This document shows, one piece after another, positions 57,880 through 64,000 of a stretch of 64,000 nucleotides of DNA. The stretch is from contig NZ_JNYY01000006.1 in NCBI RefSeq assembly GCF_000716785.1, positions 496,001 to 560,000 of the forward strand. The letters are read 5' to 3'. The stretch is from Amycolatopsis vancoresmycina (GTDB lineage: Bacteria; Actinomycetota; Actinomycetes; Mycobacteriales; Pseudonocardiaceae). A program made the translations under genes and the position numbers. The notes beneath the pieces are model-generated. The model ran no database searches. It was given only the letters and a program-made list of their open reading frames with translations, and had not been told where the DNA came from. How positions within the stretch are numbered: position 1 is the stretch's first letter; each line of letters begins with the position of its first letter.

Positions 57880-57922
57880 TGTACTGATCGGTACAGTGAG
57901 CCGAACTGTACTATCCAGTACA
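57880..57922. promoter_or_regulatory. Two TetR-type operators between peroxiredoxin and tetR
   Basis: TGTACTGATCGGTACA (57880-57895) and TGTACTATCCAGTACA (57907-57922) share the consensus TGTACY-N4-RGTACA and lie 27 bp apart centre to centre. The second covers TACTAT (57909-57914), a -10 box 7 bases before the TetR ATG 57922. This is autorepression geometry. Confidence 0.7.
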
Positions 57923-58542
57923 TGGAGACGCAAGCGGCTTCGACCCCGCGCGGCAAACGGACGCGTGACGCGATCGTCGACGCGGCGGCCGCGCTGATGT
58001 ACGTCGACGGCGTCGCGGGCACGAGCGTCGACAAGGTGCTCGCCGCCAGCGGGGCCGGGAAATCGCAGATGTACCACTACTTCAAGAACAAGGAACAGCT
58101 GGTCGAAGCCGTGATCGACCGGTACCTCGAGCAAATCCTCGGCAACCAGCCGGCGATCTTCACGCTGGCTTCCTGGGCCGATCTCGAGACGTGGACCGAG
58201 CAGCTACTGGACGTCCACCGCCGCGCGGGCGGGCCGATCGCCTGCCCGCTGGGCAACCTCGCCGGCGAAGTGGGCGACAACCCGAAGCTCGCGCCGCTGG
58301 TCGACCAGGCGTACCGGAAGTGGGAGTCCCACCTGGAGCGCGGCCTGACCACGTTGCGCGACAAGGGAGAACTCGACCCGGCCGCCGACCCGGCGCGGCT
58401 GGCGCAGGCGGCGATGACGTCCGTCCAAGGTGGACTGCTGCTGGCGCACATCCGCCACGACCTCACGGCACTGGAAGACGCCCTCGGCATCGCGCTCACC
58501 TACCTGCGCTCCCACCGGCTCGTGAGTGGTAAGGCGAGTTAG
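57922..58542 (+). CDS. TetR-family regulator
   Basis: 206 residues. The N-terminal HTH (TRDAIVDAAAALMYVDGVAGTSVDKVL...GKSQMYHYFKNKEQLV) is classic TetR; the C-terminal domain resembles the YxaF/LmrA group. Start ATG 57922 overlaps its own operator. The last codons (LVSGKAS) and the TAG stop are supplied by the hairpin repeat 58519-58564, so the original C-terminus may have been altered by insertion. Likely represses itself and the divergent peroxiredoxin. Confidence 0.9.
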   Translation: METQAASTPRGKRTRDAIVDAAAALMYVDGVAGTSVDKVLAASGAGKSQMYHYFKNKEQLVEAVIDRYLEQILGNQPAIFTLASWADLETWTEQLLDVHRRAGGPIACPLGNLAGEVGDNPKLAPLVDQAYRKWESHLERGLTTLRDKGELDPAADPARLAQAAMTSVQGGLLLAHIRHDLTALEDALGIALTYLRSHRLVSGKAS

Positions 58543-58564
58543 AACTCGCCTTACCACTCACGAG
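58519..58564. repeat. Long hairpin repeat GTGAGTGGTAAGGCG..., copy 2
   Basis: Perfect inverted repeat with 22-bp arms (58519-58540 and 58543-58564) and loop AG. The arm differs from copy 1 (43496-43547) at one core position, C to A, with the paired base changed G to T, so pairing is preserved. It contains the stop codon of the TetR gene (58540-58542) and, on the other strand, the stop codon of the LysR gene (58558-58560). Confidence 0.93.
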
Positions 58565-59466
58565 GCGGTGAGCTGGGCGACCTCCGCGAGTAGTTCCTCG
58601 ATCACCTGGGCCACCGCCGGGCGCTGGCGGGCGCCGGTCCGGCAGACCGCTTCCACCAGCCGCGCCGCGCGGATGCCGGCGAGAGGTCGTCCGACCAGGC
58701 CGCTGCCGCGGCGGATGTCCATCGTGTAGCGGGGCAGCAGCGCGATGCCGTGCCCGGCCGCGACCAGCCGCTCGGTGATCCGGAAGTCGTTGATCCGCTG
58801 CACCACCAGCGGGCGCACGCCGGTGCGGACGGTCAGCGAGCGCAGCACGTCGTCCACCGGGAAGCCGTGGTCGACGCTGATCCAGCGCTCGTCCGCCAGC
58901 TCGGACAGCTCGACGCGGCGCCGGTTCGCCAGCCGGTGCCCGACCGGCAGCGCGACGTCGAGCGGCTCCCGCAGCAGCGGCACGACGTCCAGGCGGCCGG
59001 TGTCGAACTCCGGCGCGTGCTCGTCGCGGTGCGCCACGACGACGTCGTAGTCCGCCACCAGGCCCGGCACCTCCGGCGGCGTCATGTCGACGTCCCGGAC
59101 GTCGACCTCCAGGCCGTCGTACCCGGCGACGCGGGTCAGCAGCCCCGGCAGCAGCATCAGCCCGGCCGACTGGAAGATCGCGAGCCGCACCCGCCCGCGC
59201 GGCGCGCTGCGGTAGGTGTCCAGTTCGGACTCGGCCCGCTCCAGCGCGGCGAGCACCTCGTCGGCCCGGGCGACCAGCGCGCGGCCCGCGTCCGTCAGCC
59301 GCAAGCCCCGGCCGGCCGGCTCGGTGAGCGGCAGGCCGACCTCGCCCTGCAGCGCGCGCAGCTGCTGCGAGACCGCCGACGGCGTGCAGTGCAGCGCCCG
59401 CGCGGCCGCCGTCACGCTGCCGCGGTCGGCGAACTCGCGCAGGGTGCGCAACCGGCCAAGATCCAC
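58558..59466 (-). CDS. LysR-family transcriptional regulator
   Basis: 302 residues. The HTH at residues 3-60 (LRTLREFADRGSVTAAARALHCTPSAVSQQLRALQ) is canonical LysR; the rest is the periplasmic-binding-like effector domain. GTG 59466 is supported by TACAGT 6 bases upstream on this strand. It is divergent from an EamA exporter, with a CTTG-N11-CAAG box between. Its TGA lies inside the hairpin repeat. Effector unknown. Confidence 0.92.
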   Translation of the reverse strand: MDLGRLRTLREFADRGSVTAAARALHCTPSAVSQQLRALQGEVGLPLTEPAGRGLRLTDAGRALVARADEVLAALERAESELDTYRSAPRGRVRLAIFQSAGLMLLPGLLTRVAGYDGLEVDVRDVDMTPPEVPGLVADYDVVVAHRDEHAPEFDTGRLDVVPLLREPLDVALPVGHRLANRRRVELSELADERWISVDHGFPVDDVLRSLTVRTGVRPLVVQRINDFRITERLVAAGHGIALLPRYTMDIRRGSGLVGRPLAGIRAARLVEAVCRTGARQRPAVAQVIEELLAEVAQLTAS

Positions 59467-59472
59467 GCGGCC

Positions 59473-59497
59473 ACTGTACTTGAAGCACAGCTACAAG
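59473..59497. promoter_or_regulatory. LysR box and lysR -10
   Basis: CTTG-N11-CAAG (59479-59497) is the T-N11-A dyad recognised by LysR proteins. On the minus strand TACAGT (59478-59473) is the lysR -10, 6 bases before GTG 59466, so the box sits directly on the lysR promoter and can autoregulate while activating the divergent transporter. Confidence 0.7.
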
Positions 59498-59552
59498 GTT
59501 CCTGCAGATATTCTCGCTGGTCCTTCACGGTCGCCCTTGACACAGTGGAGGC

Positions 59553-60443
59553 ATGCCCGCCCGTGATCGCCTGCTCGCCGTGCTCGTCGCCGTCCTCTGG
59601 GGCCTCAACTTCCTGGCCATCCACGCCACGCTCGGCCAGTTCCCGCCGGTGTTCGCGGGTGCGCTGCGGTTCGCCGTGATCGCCGTCCCGACGATCCTGT
59701 TCGTGCCGTGGCCGAAGGTGAAGGTGCGGTACCTGCTCGGCTACGGGCTTGGCTTCGGCACCGGCCAGTTCGCGTTCCTGTTCATCGCGATGGACACCGG
59801 GATGCCGACCGGGCTGGCGTCGCTGGTGCTGCAGGCGTCGGCGCCGTTCACGGTGCTGCTCGGCGCCGTCTTCCTCGGCGAACGCGTCACCCGCCACCAG
59901 TTGGGCGGGATCGCGCTGGCGGTGGCCGGGATGGCCGCGATCGCGTGGCAGCAGTCCGGGCACGCCGCCCTGCTGCCGATGCTCCTGACCCTGCTGGCCG
60001 CGCTGAGCTGGGCGTTCGGAAACCTGAGCACGCGCCGGGCCGAGCCGGACAACCCGCTGCACTTCACGCTGTGGATGTCGGTGGTGCCGCCGCTGCCGAT
60101 GTTCGCGCTGTCGCTGGTCATGGAGGGCCCGGCCGCGCAGTGGCGGTCCCTGACGACGCTCGGCACCCCGGCCGGGCTGACCGCGCTCGCCGGCCTGGCG
60201 TACGTCGTGCTGATCGGCACGGTCGTCGGCTCGGGCCTGTGGACGACGCTGATGCGGCGCAACCCGGCCGGCGTCGTGTCGCCGTTTTCGCTGCTGGTGC
60301 CGGTGGTCGGGCTGACGGCGTCGTTCCTGCTGCTGGGCGAGCGGCCGACCTGGCTGGAGGTCGGCGCGGCCGTCGTCGTGATCGCCGGGGTGCTGATCGG
60401 GTCGCTGCGAACCGCGCCCAAGCGGGAGCTCGTCGCCGTTTAG
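59553..60443 (+). CDS. EamA-family (DMT) transporter
   Basis: 296 residues, ten TM helices in two EamA repeats (each about 140 residues; LGAVFLGERVTRHQLGGIALAVAGM and LLGERPTWLEVGAAVVVIAGVLIG are the repeat ends). RhaT/YdcZ-like exporters of amino acids or metabolites. ATG 59553. Probably controlled by the divergent LysR. The stop TAG overlaps the convergent DedA stop. Confidence 0.9.
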   Translation: MPARDRLLAVLVAVLWGLNFLAIHATLGQFPPVFAGALRFAVIAVPTILFVPWPKVKVRYLLGYGLGFGTGQFAFLFIAMDTGMPTGLASLVLQASAPFTVLLGAVFLGERVTRHQLGGIALAVAGMAAIAWQQSGHAALLPMLLTLLAALSWAFGNLSTRRAEPDNPLHFTLWMSVVPPLPMFALSLVMEGPAAQWRSLTTLGTPAGLTALAGLAYVVLIGTVVGSGLWTTLMRRNPAGVVSPFSLLVPVVGLTASFLLLGERPTWLEVGAAVVVIAGVLIGSLRTAPKRELVAV

Positions 60444-61081
60444 GCGGCGGTCTCCTCCTTGGTTTCCACTTCCTCGGGGTGCTTGCGGCCGAGGCGCTTC
60501 TTCATGACGACGAAGACGATCGCCCCGATCACGACGGCGGCCACCAGGCCGTACTTGGAGAAGTCGCCGAGCCACTTCTCGGCGGCCTCGCCCACGTAGT
60601 AGATGAGGGCGGTCGTGCCGCCCGCCCAGGCGATGCCGCCGAGCGCGTTGGCGATCAGGAACTTCGGGTAGTGCATGCGCAGCGACCCGGCCAGCGGGCC
60701 GGCGAGGATCCGCAGGAACGCGATGAACCGGCCGAAGAACACGGCCCACATGCCGCGTTTGTTGAAGATCCGTTCGGCGTTGGCGATGTGCGTCGGCCCG
60801 AAATGCTTCGGGAATTTCCGCCCCGCCCAGGCGAACAGCCGTTGCCCGCCGGTTTTCCCGATCAGGTAGCCGATGCTGTCGCCGATGATGGCACCGGCGC
60901 TGGCCACGACACCGACCCACAACGGGCTCAGGTTGGGGTGCGTCAGGGTGAGCAAAGCGGCGCTGACCAGCACCACCTCGCCGGGCAGGGGGATACCGAG
61001 GCTTTCGATCATGATCACCGCACCGACGATCAGGTACACCGAGATCGGCGGGATCGACTCCAGCCACTGGTTGATGTGCAC
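60440..61081 (-). CDS. DedA-family membrane protein
   Basis: 213 residues, DedA/VTT fold. Early ESLGIPLPGEVVLV (the amphipathic P...E signature), GDSIGYLIGK, and FFGRFIAFLRILAGPLAGSLRMHYPKF, the hallmark R...R...AG..M segment. DedA proteins act in phospholipid (undecaprenyl phosphate) transbilayer movement. GTG 61081 is the inferred start (VHINQWLESIP). C-terminal tail basic then acidic (KKRLGRKHPEEVETKEE). Confidence 0.9.
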   Translation of the reverse strand: MHINQWLESIPPISVYLIVGAVIMIESLGIPLPGEVVLVSAALLTLTHPNLSPLWVGVVASAGAIIGDSIGYLIGKTGGQRLFAWAGRKFPKHFGPTHIANAERIFNKRGMWAVFFGRFIAFLRILAGPLAGSLRMHYPKFLIANALGGIAWAGGTTALIYYVGEAAEKWLGDFSKYGLVAAVVIGAIVFVVMKKRLGRKHPEEVETKEETAA

Positions 61082-61189
61082 TGCCCGTACCCCCTGGTAC
61101 TCATCGTCTCTGCTTTCCGAAGGGTACCGGGGGCGGTGCACCGGGGGCGGCATCCTCAGGTATTGCCCGGGGTACTACTTCGGTCGGGG

Positions 61190-61241
61190 GTCCACCGAGT
61201 TGTCCACAGGGTTCACCCCCATGTGGACAACTTCGGTGGAC
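61190..61241. repeat. Hairpin carrying two inverted DnaA boxes
   Basis: Long inverted repeat (61190-61208 with 61222-61241, one bulged A). Each arm contains a perfect actinobacterial DnaA box: TTGTCCACA at 61200-61208 and its complement TGTGGACAA at 61222-61230, separated by 13 bp. It follows the SnoaL-like gene on the minus strand and may simply be its terminator, but the box match is exact. Confidence 0.6.
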
Positions 61242-61251
61242 AGCTGTTCGA

Positions 61252-61683
61252 TCAGGGCTTCAGGTCGACCGCCGCCCGCAGGGTCGCGTCCATGTAGAAC
61301 GGCACCGAGTCGTGCACGTGGGTGATCCGCCACTCGCCGTCCTCCCGCCGGAAGCACACCGTCGACCGGAACCACAGCTCGAACCCCGCCGGTGCCCCCT
61401 TCGGCGTCGTCGCCATCCGGTTCAGCGCGTGGCTGTAGGCGATGTCTCCCCCGATCGTGATCTCCAGGTCCCGGATCTCGTACTCGATCGGCCCCTCGAA
61501 CGTCTCGAACCACGCCTTCCGCGCCGCGACGTCGATGACCTCCGCGCCGCGGTGCACCAGCGGCGGGGCCAGCGTGAACGCCACCACGTCCGGCGCGTAG
61601 TGGGAGCCCAGTGTCGAAGCGTCGCGGGCCGTCATCGCGACCTCACGCGCCGCCATCAGTGCCCGGATCTGCTGCTCGCTCAT
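61252..61683 (-). CDS. SnoaL-like/NTF2-fold protein
   Basis: 143 residues with the SnoaL/DUF4440 cone fold: REVAMTARDASTLGSHYAPDVVAFTLAPP, then FETFEGPIEYEIRDLEITIGGDIAYSHALNRM and WRITHVHDSVPFYMD. These are small ketosteroid-isomerase-like enzymes or ligand-binding proteins; function here is unknown. ATG 61683. It is divergent from the YCII-sigma factor operon across 73 bp, and may belong to the same regulon as often seen with this ECF type. Confidence 0.83.
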   Translation of the reverse strand: MSEQQIRALMAAREVAMTARDASTLGSHYAPDVVAFTLAPPLVHRGAEVIDVAARKAWFETFEGPIEYEIRDLEITIGGDIAYSHALNRMATTPKGAPAGFELWFRSTVCFRREDGEWRITHVHDSVPFYMDATLRAAVDLKP

Positions 61684-61756
61684 GCCATTCTCCTCAGGGT
61701 CGGTGCTTGCACGGGAGACGTAGGCGCCGCCGGACGGATTTCGACAGGAGACCCCA

Positions 61757-62110
61757 GTGAAATACGTGGTCCTGATCTACGGCAACCCGGCGTCGCGCCG
61801 AGCGTGGGAAGGCATGAGCCCGGAACAGCAGGCCGCCGGGCTCGCCCACTACCAGCAGCTCAACGACGAGCTCGACGCTTCCGGCGAGCGGATCGTCTCC
61901 GAACGGCTCGCCTTCCCCGAGCTGACCAGGCAGGCCGGCATCACCACCGACGGGCCGTTCGCCGAGGCCAAGGAGTTCCTCGCCGGCTTCTACCTGCTCG
62001 ACTGCGAGAGCGAAGACCGCGCCCTCGAGATCGCCGGGAAGGTGCCGGAAGCGTCCTTCGGCAAGGTCGAGGTGCGGCCGGTGATGGGGCTGCACGGGCC
62101 CGACCTGTGA
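61757..62110 (+). CDS. YCII/DGPF-domain protein
   Basis: 117 residues of the YCII superfamily with the diagnostic TTDGPFAEAKEFLAGFYLLD and start MKYVVLIYGNP. AGGAGACCCCA precedes GTG 61757. DGPF proteins are almost always encoded next to the ECF sigma factor that follows; here the two genes overlap by four bases (GTGA). Function unknown; possibly a signal input for the sigma factor. Confidence 0.92.
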   Translation: MKYVVLIYGNPASRRAWEGMSPEQQAAGLAHYQQLNDELDASGERIVSERLAFPELTRQAGITTDGPFAEAKEFLAGFYLLDCESEDRALEIAGKVPEASFGKVEVRPVMGLHGPDL

Positions 62111-63297
62111 CCGAACGCCTGCTCCGGGAGCTCGCGCCGCAGGTCCTCGCCGCGCTCGTCCGGCGGTACGGCGACTTCGACGCCTGTGAGGACGCCGTCC
62201 AAGAGGCGCTGCTGGCCGCGTCGCAGCAGTGGCCGCGCGAGGGGATCCCGGATCACCCGAAGGGGTGGCTGATCACCACCGCGTCCCGGCGGCGGATCGA
62301 GCAGTGGCGCAGCGAGACCGCGCGACGGCGGCGCGAGGAGACCGTCGCGCACCACGAGCCGCCCGATCCGGAGCCGGTCAGCGGGGTCGACGACACGCTG
62401 ACCCTGCTGCTGCTCTGCTGCCACCCCGCCCTGAAGCCGCCGTCGCAGGTCGCGCTCACCCTGCGGGCGGTCGGCGGGCTGACGACCGCCGAGATCGCCC
62501 GGGCCTCCCTCGTCCCCGAGGCCACCATCGGGCAGCGGATCAGCCGCGCGAAACAGAAGCTGAAGGGCGAACGGCTGACGAAGGACGACAGTCCCGGACG
62601 GCTGGCCGCCGTGCTGCAGGTGCTCTACCTGATCTTCACCGAGGGCCACACCGCCAGCTCGGGTGCCGCCCTCAGCCGCGTCGACCTGACGACCGAGGCC
62701 ATCCGCCTGACCCGGCAGCTGCGCGCGGACCTGCCGGACGACGGCGAGGTCACCGGCCTGCTGGCCCTGATGCTCCTCACCGAGGCCCGGCGCCCGGCCC
62801 GCGCCGACGCGTCCGGGGCGCTCGTCCCGCTCGCCGAACAGGACCGGAGCCGCTGGAACCGGGCGTTCGTCGAGGAGGGCGTCTCGCTGATCACGAAGGC
62901 CCTCGCGACGGCGCCGGTGGGCCCGTACCAGCTGCAGGCGGCGATCGCCGCCGTCCACGACGAGGCCGCCGACGCCGAGGCGACCGATTGGGCCGAGATC
63001 CTCACGCTCTACGACCTGCTGCGGGTCGTCGCACCCGGTCCGATGGTGACGCTGAACCGGGTGGTGGCGTTCGCGCAGGTCAACGGCCCGGAAGCCGGGC
63101 TGGCGGAGCTGGCGGAAGCGGCGAAGGACGCCGCGCTGGCGACGCACCACCGGGTCGACGCCATCCGCGCGCACCTGCTCGAACGCATCGGGGACACGGC
63201 CGGTGCCCGGCAGGCGTACCTGGCCGCCGCCCGGCGGACACTGAGCCTGCCCGAGCAGGCGTACCTGCAGACGCGGGCCAAGCACCTCGAACCATGA
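62107..63297 (+). CDS. ECF sigma factor with C-terminal extension (ECF42-type)
   Basis: 396 residues. Sigma region 2 is around residues 15-75 (RRYGDFDACEDAVQEALLAASQQWP...PKGWLITTASRRRIE) and region 4 around 105-155 (TLRAVGGLTTAEIARASLVPEATIGQRISRAK). A ~230-residue TPR-like C-terminal extension follows, which replaces an anti-sigma factor in the ECF42 group. Genetic linkage with a DGPF protein is the hallmark of this group. Start GTG 62107 overlaps the YCII stop. Ends at the hairpin 63301-63330. Confidence 0.93.
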   Translation: MTERLLRELAPQVLAALVRRYGDFDACEDAVQEALLAASQQWPREGIPDHPKGWLITTASRRRIEQWRSETARRRREETVAHHEPPDPEPVSGVDDTLTLLLLCCHPALKPPSQVALTLRAVGGLTTAEIARASLVPEATIGQRISRAKQKLKGERLTKDDSPGRLAAVLQVLYLIFTEGHTASSGAALSRVDLTTEAIRLTRQLRADLPDDGEVTGLLALMLLTEARRPARADASGALVPLAEQDRSRWNRAFVEEGVSLITKALATAPVGPYQLQAAIAAVHDEAADAEATDWAEILTLYDLLRVVAPGPMVTLNRVVAFAQVNGPEAGLAELAEAAKDAALATHHRVDAIRAHLLERIGDTAGARQAYLAAARRTLSLPEQAYLQTRAKHLEP

Positions 63298-63300
63298 GAA

Positions 63301-63330
63301 CGGCCGGCCGGGACGAGGCCCGGCCGGCCG
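63301..63330. terminator. Bidirectional terminator
   Basis: Perfect 12-bp stem (63301-63312 with 63319-63330), loop ACGAGG, between convergent genes. Confidence 0.85.
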
Positions 63331-63334
63331 CTGC

Positions 63335-64000
63335 TCACAGGATTTCGGCTGCGGTGCCGACGTCCGGCGGGCCCAGGTCGGGGTTGAGCGCCCCGGTGAG
63401 CTCCACCAGCTCCGGCTTCACCTCGTGCGGCTGGATGCGCCCGTCGCGGATGTCCTCCGCGTAGTGGCACGCCACCCGGTGCCCGCCGCCGACTTCGCGC
63501 AGCTGCGGGCGGTCGGTGTCGCACAGGCTCGCCTGCCGCCACGGGCAGCGCGTGTGGAACCGGCAGCCCGACGGCGGGTTCGCCGGCGAGGGCAGGTCAC
63601 CGGCGAGCAGGATCTGCTCGCGGGTGTCCTCGACCTGCGGGTCCGGCACCGGGATGGCCGACAGCAGCGCCCGCGTGTACGGGTGCAGCGGCTCCCGGTA
63701 CAGCGAGTCCGCGTCGGTCTCCTCGACCAGCGCACCCAGGTACATCACGCCGATGCGGTCGGAGATGTGCCGCACCACCGCGAGGTCGTGGGCGATCACC
63801 ACGTACGTCAGGCCGAGCTGGTCCTGCAGGTCCTCCAGCAGGTTCACCACCTGGGCCTGCACCGAAACGTCCAATGCGGACACCGGCTCGTCGGCGACGA
63901 TCAGGTCCGGCTCCACCGCCAGCGCCCGCGCGATGCCGATGCGCTGGCGCTGCCCGCCCGAGAACTCGTGCGGGTACTTGCGCAGCGACGTCTCCGGCAG
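63335..64000 (-). CDS. Peptide ABC transporter ATP-binding protein (OppF/DppF-like), partial
   Basis: The C-terminal 221 residues are in the window; the gene continues past 64000. The ABC signature FSGGQRQRIGIARAL, Walker B DLIVADEPVSALD, and H-loop IAHDLAVV are present. The oligopeptide-specific C-terminus follows: GALVEE...PLHPYTRALLSAIPVPDP and GCRFHTRCPWRQASLC, where the cysteine region marks the Opp/Dpp family. It energises uptake of oligopeptides. The permease and partner ATPase genes should lie upstream, outside the window. Confidence 0.93.
   Translation of the reverse strand: MPETSLRKYPHEFSGGQRQRIGIARALAVEPDLIVADEPVSALDVSVQAQVVNLLEDLQDQLGLTYVVIAHDLAVVRHISDRIGVMYLGALVEETDADSLYREPLHPYTRALLSAIPVPDPQVEDTREQILLAGDLPSPANPPSGCRFHTRCPWRQASLCDTDRPQLREVGGGHRVACHYAEDIRDGRIQPHEVKPELVELTGALNPDLGPPDVGTAAEIL

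Overview
The window is chromosomal DNA from a high-GC actinomycete. Almost every gene shows strong third-position GC bias, GTG starts are common, and many genes start 6-7 bases after a TANNNT-type -10 box (leaderless transcripts). The gene order crp, MBL hydrolase, RidA, DUF4177 protein, two ArsA-like ATPases, whiB4-like gene, ponA2-like PBP, metallophosphoesterase is the block known around Rv3676-Rv3683 in Mycobacterium tuberculosis. Together with the repeats and the gene complement this suggests a Pseudonocardiaceae member, most likely Amycolatopsis; the genus is an inference.

Layout. 0-6.1 kb: the end of a Crp/GlxR regulator, a strong terminator, an MFS exporter, a sliding-clamp (DnaN) paralogue, a possible nuclease, and a tandem-domain Lrp regulator divergent from a carboxylesterase. 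6.1-16.1 kb: the conserved redox and cell-envelope block (mycoredoxin, MBL hydrolase and NUDIX in overlapping genes; two unknown genes, RidA and DUF4177; two ArsA-like ATPases bracketed by a 30-bp-period palindromic repeat; WhiB; bifunctional PBP). 16.1-27.5 kb: an insertion relative to that block. It holds a pseudogene remnant, two convergent paralogous units (each a ~1300-aa secreted protein with lytic-transglycosylase-like, golvesin-like and SGNH-esterase domains, followed by a small membrane protein), and a Ser/Thr kinase. 27.6-32.3 kb: metallophosphoesterase, tRNA-Pro(CGG), methyltransferase, S9 peptidase, tautomerase and a TIGR03085-type protein.

32.4-34.8 kb: a conspicuously lower-GC gene for a multi-spanning membrane NACHT NTPase, a likely recent acquisition. 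34.8-43.5 kb: glutamate decarboxylase, Dps, Ohr, FMN reductase, an HSL-type hydrolase, a small secreted protein, a DHA2 exporter with its TetR gene, and a divergent MFS exporter. 43.5-52.7 kb: RtcB RNA ligase, M48 peptidase with a partner protein, asd-lysC, nitroreductase, Fic protein and a small membrane protein.

52.8-64 kb: leuA with a leucine-rich leader peptide and attenuator-like hairpin, a WYL regulator, an SDR, two DedA proteins, a peroxiredoxin divergent from its probable TetR regulator, a LysR regulator divergent from an EamA exporter across a CTTG-N11-CAAG box, a SnoaL-like protein, a YCII protein with ECF sigma factor, and the end of a peptide ABC transporter ATPase.

The most unusual items are the mirror-image pair of SLT/SGNH envelope enzymes, the membrane NACHT protein, a long hairpin repeat present twice with a compensatory base-pair change (one copy supplies the stop codons of both flanking genes), the 30-bp-period palindromic repeats on both sides of the ArsA pair, and an inverted pair of DnaA boxes near 61.2 kb.
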